Positions 59,471 through 64,000 of a DNA stretch of 64,000 nt are shown piece after piece; within the stretch, counting starts at the first letter, position 1; each line of letters starts with the position of its first letter. The notes under the pieces are model-generated. The model worked only from the letters and a program-made list of their open reading frames with translations, made no database searches and had not been told where the DNA came from. Source of the DNA: Streptomyces sp. NBC_01288 (GTDB lineage Bacteria; Actinomycetota; Actinomycetes; Streptomycetales; Streptomycetaceae); contig NZ_CP108427.1 of the NCBI RefSeq assembly GCF_035982055.1, positions 3,658,001 through 3,722,000 on the forward strand, read 5' to 3'. Position numbers and translations under genes: made by a program.

Positions 59471-60667
59471 TCAGCGCACCCAGCCCTCCCGGTACGCCGT
59501 CCAGTCCGCCTCCGTCGCCGCGAAGTCGACGTACAGGGCGACACCGAAGTTCGTACGGTCCGCGTCCGTGCGGGACAGGCCGAGGCGTACGCCTCGTACG
59601 GCGGCGGGGACGGTCTCGGCGGCGCCGTGGTGGCCGAACCGGTTCTCGTGAAAGAAGGGCAGGCCCATGAGGAGGTCGGTGTCGGCCGGGGTGACCTCCA
59701 GGGCGAGGGAGGTCTGTTGGGCGACGTAGCCGCCGTAGAGGCTCTGGAGGGGTTGCATCGTGTCGTACGACATGACGGCGATCTGGTCGACTCGGCGGGC
59801 GACCTGTCCGAAGTACGCCTGGGACCACCACTTGGGGTGGTTGGTGACGGTGCCCCAGAAGGAGTGGAAGGCGGGGAGCGGGTCTATCTGGTGGGCGGCG
59901 ACGGAGAGTTGGGCGTGGTCGGCTCGGGTGACCTCGTGGAGTCTGTCGAGGAGGTCGAGGTAGTTCGCGTCGCCGGAGTGGAGGGGTTCCAGGTCGAAGT
60001 GGGCGCCCTCGAAGCCGGCGGCGAGGATCTGGCGGGTCGAGGCGACGATGGCGGTACGGGTCGCGGGGTTCTGCAGGCGCAGGCCGTCCGGGCTCTCGGT
60101 GGCGAGCTTGTCCCCCAGCCAGGCCTGTACGCGGACCCCGGGCAGCTCCCTGTGCACCGACTCGATCAACCACGCGGCCTTGGGATAGTCCGACTCCGGG
60201 AGGGTGCCGTCGTGTTCCAGGGGGCCTGAATGGACGTACAGGTCACGGATACCGGTACTTTTCAGCCGACCGGCCAGCGCTGCGATGTCGGCGTCGGTCT
60301 TACGCCCGTCCACCCAGGCATGCCCCAGCCAGATCGCGTCCTGGCCCCGGGTGTACGTACCGTCGGAGACCTCACCGGTGTAATTCAGGCGCAGGGCGAT
60401 CTCGGCACCGAGGGCAGGCACCAACAGGGCAACCACAATCGCGACGAGGCTCCGCCGAACCCACTTCGATTTCCCACCCCGCCCACCCGTACTACTTTCG
60501 TCGTCGGCTGCGGGTGGCCCTTGTGGGGGTACGGCACCATCGGCGACCTCGGGTGGATCGGTCGCCGCAGGCGCGTCGGTCGCTTCGCTCCCTCCGCGCT
60601 TCCTCGTTTCCAGTTCCTCTGGCTCGGCTCCGTCCCCGACCCCCACACCCACTCGCCCCAAGCCCAT
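59471..60667 (-). CDS. Membrane-anchored GH18-like TIM-barrel protein
   Basis: A protein of about 398 residues if it starts at ATG 60667. Other in-frame ATGs lie at 60703 and 60736, with only Gly-rich filler between. An Arg/Lys-rich stretch (GGKSKWVRRS) precedes a single helix (LVAIVVALLVPALGAEIAL), then an external barrel. FEGAHFDLEPLHSGD resembles the GH18 catalytic strand DxxDxDxE with only the last acidic residue clearly kept. VAVMSYDTMQP-like (QIAVMSYDTMQP) also fits GH18. No chitinase activity is claimed. The gene faces away from the 60826 gene. Confidence 0.72.
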   Translation of the reverse strand: MGLGRVGVGVGDGAEPEELETRKRGGSEATDAPAATDPPEVADGAVPPQGPPAADDESSTGGRGGKSKWVRRSLVAIVVALLVPALGAEIALRLNYTGEVSDGTYTRGQDAIWLGHAWVDGRKTDADIAALAGRLKSTGIRDLYVHSGPLEHDGTLPESDYPKAAWLIESVHRELPGVRVQAWLGDKLATESPDGLRLQNPATRTAIVASTRQILAAGFEGAHFDLEPLHSGDANYLDLLDRLHEVTRADHAQLSVAAHQIDPLPAFHSFWGTVTNHPKWWSQAYFGQVARRVDQIAVMSYDTMQPLQSLYGGYVAQQTSLALEVTPADTDLLMGLPFFHENRFGHHGAAETVPAAVRGVRLGLSRTDADRTNFGVALYVDFAATEADWTAYREGWVR

Positions 60668-60825
60668 CCACGACCCTGAACCCGAACCCCCTACACGCCC
60701 CATCCCCGAGCCACCCCTCCCCATAGCCGCACCCATCGCACCTCACCCAACCCCTCCCACTCCCCCGTCCCACCCCAGCCCCCTCCCGGTCGCGCGTCCG
60801 CAATCCTGCTCATACGCTCCGAAAT

Positions 60826-62457
60826 GTGACGTCATCCTTGATACGGGGCCGGCCGCGGCGCGGGACCTCCCACATATCCGTGCGGGTGGGGCATGCCGTG
60901 TTGGGTGGGGCGGTCGGGGTCGTGTGGCTGGTGTTGCCGGTGATGACGATCAATGCGGAGGTTCCGGTTGCGGTGAGCCGGGGTGGGGCGGTCGCCGGTG
61001 CGGGCCGACAGGGGCAGCAAGAGGCTGAAGGGGGCTCCGGTGCCGACCTGGTTCTCCCCCTCGTCGCCGTCGGCGGCGTAGGCGTACTCGCGGGGTACGG
61101 GTATGTACGGCGTACCCGTAGGGCCCGTACCCGTACTACTCCCGGTGTCGGTGTCGGGGTCGTGTCCCCCCAACCCCCCGTCACCCCTCTCCCCGTACTC
61201 GAACGCCAAGCCGGTGCCGCCCTCGTCCAGGCCGACGACTGCCTGCGCACCAGCCGTGAGGAACTCGCCTTCGTCCAGGACCGGTTCGGGGACACGGCCG
61301 TCGAACCGTTCGTACGGGCCCTGCGGGACGCCGAGCGCGAGCTCTCCGCCGCCTTCGCGATACGCCAACGCTACGACCGAGGCGTCCCGGAACCGAAAGA
61401 GGAAGCCGCCCGGCGGCAGGCCCTCGCCGGCATCGTCGGACGGTGTGCCGAGGCCGGGCGGCGGTTGGACAGCGAAGCGCCCGCCTTCGATCAACTCCGG
61501 GCGTTGGAGGAGGAGTTGGACGACGCCCTCGGCGTCGCGGAGGTCCGGTTCCGGGAACTCGCCGGCCGTACAGGGGGCGTCGACGCCACCCTCGCCGACC
61601 TCCACGCCCGCCACCCCTCACCCTCACCCTCGGCCTCGATCACCACCGTCACCGGATACGTCGAACAGGCCAAGGACCGGCTCGTGTTCGCCACCACCCA
61701 CCTCAACCAGGCCCGGCAGGCAGCCGACTTGGGACACTCCGGCGAGTCCATACGCTCCCTCCGCGCCGCCGAGGGCGCCATCAGTCAGGCCGACACCTTC
61801 CTGAGCGATGTCGACCGGCTCGCCAACTCACTCGCCGCCGCGGCGAAGTTGGTGCCCGCCACGCTCACCGGCGCCGAAGCCGACATCGCAAGGGCAACGG
61901 CAACGGCACGGGCACGGGCACGGGCAACAACCGGGACAACCGCGGGGCCCCTCCACACCCACCTCGCCCACGCCCACACCACCCTCGCCGCCATCCGAGA
62001 AGAACTCACCCGCGACCGCCCCCACGTCCACGACCCCCTCGACGCCCTGCGCCGCATCGTCCAGGCCATGCAGCCGCTGGGCGGGACACGGGACGGAGTC
62101 CTCAGCGTCGCCGCGTGGCTCGTCGCGCGGAACGACGTCGGCTCGGCGGACGGTTTCATCGCGACGCACCGGGGTGCCGTGGGCGTAGAAGCCCGCACCC
62201 GGCTGGCCGAGGCGGAGCTGCTGCTCACCACCGACCCCGCCGCGGCCGACGTACCCGCGCTGGAGGCCCGCGAGTCGGCCGAGCAGGACGTCCGTGTGCA
62301 CGGGAACCCGTACGCCGGTGCCGCCGACGAGCACACGAGCGGGGTCGGCGGGGCGGTACTCGGTGGAATCCTCCTCGGCGAGGACCCGGACGGCGGCCCA
62401 CCCCTCACCTTCGGCGGACCGGCCACACGAAAGCGCCGCGCGCTCCCGCCGACGTAG
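60826..62457 (+). CDS. Coiled-coil membrane protein resembling the tail of TPM-domain proteins, without the TPM domain
   Basis: A 543-residue protein, GTG start. Two membrane segments lie at residues ~22-45 (VLGGAVGVVWLVLPVMTI) and ~73-93 (ADLVLPLVAVGGVGVLAGYG). The rest is long amphipathic helix (residues ~115-460) rich in Ala, Arg, Glu and Leu, ending with GVGGAVLGGILLGEDPDGGP and a basic tail. Actinobacterial TPM-domain proteins have this helical part and Gly-rich tail after a TPM domain, which is absent here. There is no ribosome-binding site; TACGCT stands 9 bp before the GTG, so a leaderless transcript is possible. An ACGGGC-type hexamer run (61890-61930) encodes ARARARA. Confidence 0.7.
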   Translation: MTSSLIRGRPRRGTSHISVRVGHAVLGGAVGVVWLVLPVMTINAEVPVAVSRGGAVAGAGRQGQQEAEGGSGADLVLPLVAVGGVGVLAGYGYVRRTRRARTRTTPGVGVGVVSPQPPVTPLPVLERQAGAALVQADDCLRTSREELAFVQDRFGDTAVEPFVRALRDAERELSAAFAIRQRYDRGVPEPKEEAARRQALAGIVGRCAEAGRRLDSEAPAFDQLRALEEELDDALGVAEVRFRELAGRTGGVDATLADLHARHPSPSPSASITTVTGYVEQAKDRLVFATTHLNQARQAADLGHSGESIRSLRAAEGAISQADTFLSDVDRLANSLAAAAKLVPATLTGAEADIARATATARARARATTGTTAGPLHTHLAHAHTTLAAIREELTRDRPHVHDPLDALRRIVQAMQPLGGTRDGVLSVAAWLVARNDVGSADGFIATHRGAVGVEARTRLAEAELLLTTDPAAADVPALEARESAEQDVRVHGNPYAGAADEHTSGVGGAVLGGILLGEDPDGGPPLTFGGPATRKRRALPPT

Positions 62458-62565
62458 AACACCGCAGTCGGCATCGACAGGCACCCGACGCATACACAAG
62501 CCGGACCGCAAGCCGGACCACCAGCCGGCCGCCCCCAGAACAACGAAAGCAGCCGGAATCACCGG

Positions 62566-62620
62566 AGCCGTAGCTGTAGCCGTAGCCGTAGCCCGAGCCC
62601 CCTAGCCCTAGCCCTAGCCC
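62566..62620. repeat. Hexanucleotide tandem repeats (GTAGCC)n and (CTAGCC)n between convergent genes
   Basis: AGCCGTAGCTGTAGCCGTAG at 62566 continues as GTAGCC units, then three CTAGCC units, ending exactly at the stop of the phosphatase gene. The remaining part of the 62458-62620 gap has no gene and no clear terminator. Confidence 0.8.
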
Positions 62621-64000
62621 TCAGAACAGGCTCAGCAACGCCTCCGCCGGGTCCACCAACCCGTTCTCCCCGTCCGGCAACGGCAGTTCGAACCACACCG
62701 TCTTTCCGCGTGGCGTCCGGCGGGAGCCCCACGCCGCCGACAGGAGGCCGACCAGTTGCAGGCCCCGGCCGCCCTCGTCCGTGTCGCGGGCGCGGCGGCG
62801 GCGCGGCTGGACCAGGCCCGCGTCCCAGACCTCGCACACCAGGGTGCGGTCCAGCAGCAGACGGAGCCGGATCTCGCCCTCGCCGTACCGCAGCGCGTTC
62901 GTCACCAGTTCGCTGACCAGCAACTCGGCGGTGTCGATGAGGGGTTCGAGGTCCCAGGACTGGAGGCGGGCGCGGGCGTACTCGCGGGCGCGGCCCACGC
63001 TGCGTGGTTCGCGCGGCAGGGTCCAGTCGCCGACCGAGTCGGCCGGCAGGCCCTGGACGCGGGCCATGAGGAGCGCGATGTCGTCCTCGCCGTGGTGGGT
63101 GTCGAGGGTGCTGAGGACGTGGTCGCAGACGTCCTCCAGGTCGCGGTGGGTCTCGGCGTTCAGTGCCGCCGCGGTGGGCGGGTTGCCGTCGGACGAACCA
63201 CGGGTCGCCGGGTCCGTCAACGCGCCTACGAACGCCTGGAGGCCCTCGTCCAGCGGGTGGTCGCGGGACTCGACCAGTCCATCCGTGTAGAGCGCCAGCA
63301 GTGCGCCTTCGGGGAGTTCGACCTCCACCTCCTCGAAGGGCTCGCCGCCGACCCCTAGGGGCATACCCGGTGGGACGTCGAGCATCAGCGCGGCCTCGCC
63401 CGGTTCCACCAGGACCGGCGGGAGGTGGCCCGCGTTGGCGAAGGTGCAGCGCCTGGTCACCGAGTCGTAGACCGCGTAGATGCAGGTGGCCAGATACACC
63501 TCGGCCAAGTCCGCCTCGCGGGGGCGGCGGGCCGCCCGGGTGGCCTGCTGGACTCCGCCGGGTGTGCCGAGGCCGCGGGCGATCTCGTCCAACGCCGAGA
63601 GGACTTCGGCTGGTTCGAGGTCCAGGAGGGCCAACGTGCGGACGGCCGTGCGGAGTTCGCCCATCGCCACCGCCGCGCGTAGACCGCGTCCCATCACGTC
63701 TCCGACCACCAACGCGGTGCGGTGGCCGGGGAGTTCGATGACGTCGAACCAGTCGCCGCCGACCTCGGTCGCCGCGTTCCCGGGCAGGTAGCGGCAGGCG
63801 ATGTCGAGGCCGGAGGCCTCCGGGTCGCCGGGCGGGAGCAGGGACCGTTGCAGTATCAACGCCCGTTCGTGCTCACGCCGGTACAGCCGCGCGTTGTCGA
63901 TACAGACGGCGGCCCGCGCCGCCAGCTCCACCGCGAGATCCCGGTCCCGGTCCCCGAACGGCTCGCTGCCCTTCGTCCGGGCGAACTGCGCGAGTCCTAC
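62621..64000 (-). CDS. GAF-PP2C (SpoIIE/RsbU-type) phosphatase with C-terminal anti-sigma-like HATPase domain, N-terminus beyond the window
   Basis: The frame is open to base 64000; 459 codons are visible. The first ~40 residues (LAVELAARAAVCIDNARLYR) are the last helix of a GAF domain. The PP2C domain follows with SLLPPGDPEASG, VGGDWFDVIELPG, VVGDVMGRG (metal-binding Asp), FANAGHLPPVLV and LYTDGLVESRD. The C-terminal ~110 residues are an RsbW-like ATPase: LLVSELVTNALRYGEG, EVWDAG, and GGRGLQLVGLLSAAWG. Such proteins control sigma factors by (de)phosphorylating anti-anti-sigma partners and are numerous in Streptomyces. The target is unknown. Confidence 0.92.
   Translation of the reverse strand, partial: VGLAQFARTKGSEPFGDRDRDLAVELAARAAVCIDNARLYRREHERALILQRSLLPPGDPEASGLDIACRYLPGNAATEVGGDWFDVIELPGHRTALVVGDVMGRGLRAAVAMGELRTAVRTLALLDLEPAEVLSALDEIARGLGTPGGVQQATRAARRPREADLAEVYLATCIYAVYDSVTRRCTFANAGHLPPVLVEPGEAALMLDVPPGMPLGVGGEPFEEVEVELPEGALLALYTDGLVESRDHPLDEGLQAFVGALTDPATRGSSDGNPPTAAALNAETHRDLEDVCDHVLSTLDTHHGEDDIALLMARVQGLPADSVGDWTLPREPRSVGRAREYARARLQSWDLEPLIDTAELLVSELVTNALRYGEGEIRLRLLLDRTLVCEVWDAGLVQPRRRRARDTDEGGRGLQLVGLLSAAWGSRRTPRGKTVWFELPLPDGENGLVDPAEALLSLF

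Overview
The window is chromosomal DNA from a high-GC actinomycete, almost certainly a Streptomyces. The evidence is third-position GC bias, frequent GTG starts with 4-base GTGA/ATGA gene overlaps, a mycothiol-biosynthesis gene (mshB), a bldK-type oligopeptide permease, and short intergenic repeats typical of the genus. No tRNA, rRNA, CRISPR array, transposase, integrase or phage gene was found. The genes look like conserved core chromosome. The unusual material lies in the transporter region.

Region 1 (1-14.5 kb) is an ancient actinobacterial block. From the left edge it holds an HtrA-like protease (cut by the edge), its zinc-binding anti-sigma factor, an ECF sigma factor, a divergent O-methyltransferase, a DUF3117 protein, an enoyl-CoA hydratase, a tag-type DNA glycosylase, a DivIVA-like membrane protein, a FolP2-type DHPS paralogue, a LOG-family protein, dapE, two exported proteins, dapC and a 7Fe ferredoxin. 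From memory this follows the Mycobacterium tuberculosis order dapE-Rv1205-folP2-Rv1209-tag-Rv1211-Rv1220c-sigE-rseA-htrA closely. It joins an envelope-stress circuit to lysine/diaminopimelate synthesis.

Region 2 (14.5-26.9 kb) contains a GNAT/SirB1-like pair, a four-gene operon (ABC exporter ATPase and permease, then a DesK-like histidine kinase and a LuxR-type regulator) with a palindromic operator candidate in front, a very long Gly/Pro-rich protein with a C-terminal peptidoglycan-binding domain, mshB with small membrane proteins, and an S9 peptidase.

Region 3 (27-48.4 kb) carries three complete oligopeptide ABC importers in a row. Operon 1 (minus) has the order SBP-B-C-D-F. Operon 2 (plus) and operon 3 (minus, next to typA, matching the bldK locus) share the order C-SBP-B-D-F and face each other as an inverted paralogous pair. 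Between them lie a methyltransferase and a ~1 kb imperfect non-coding palindrome. Each operon has a strong hairpin just after its binding-protein gene, which fits over-production of that subunit. Operon 1 also contains ~610 bp of decayed, repeated dppC-end/dppD-start junctions. bldK has a leader with a branched hairpin, a 26-codon ORF with a strong ribosome-binding site and a further hairpin.

Region 4 (48.6-64 kb) holds typA, two lipoproteins (one a family-5 binding protein with charged inserts), an sdhC-sdhA-sdhB operon, a three-gene cluster in which an APH-like phosphotransferase lies between two paralogous small membrane proteins, a GH18-like membrane-anchored protein, a coiled-coil membrane protein resembling the tail of TPM-domain proteins, and a SpoIIE-type phosphatase with a GAF-like remnant and a kinase-like ATPase domain, cut by the right edge.
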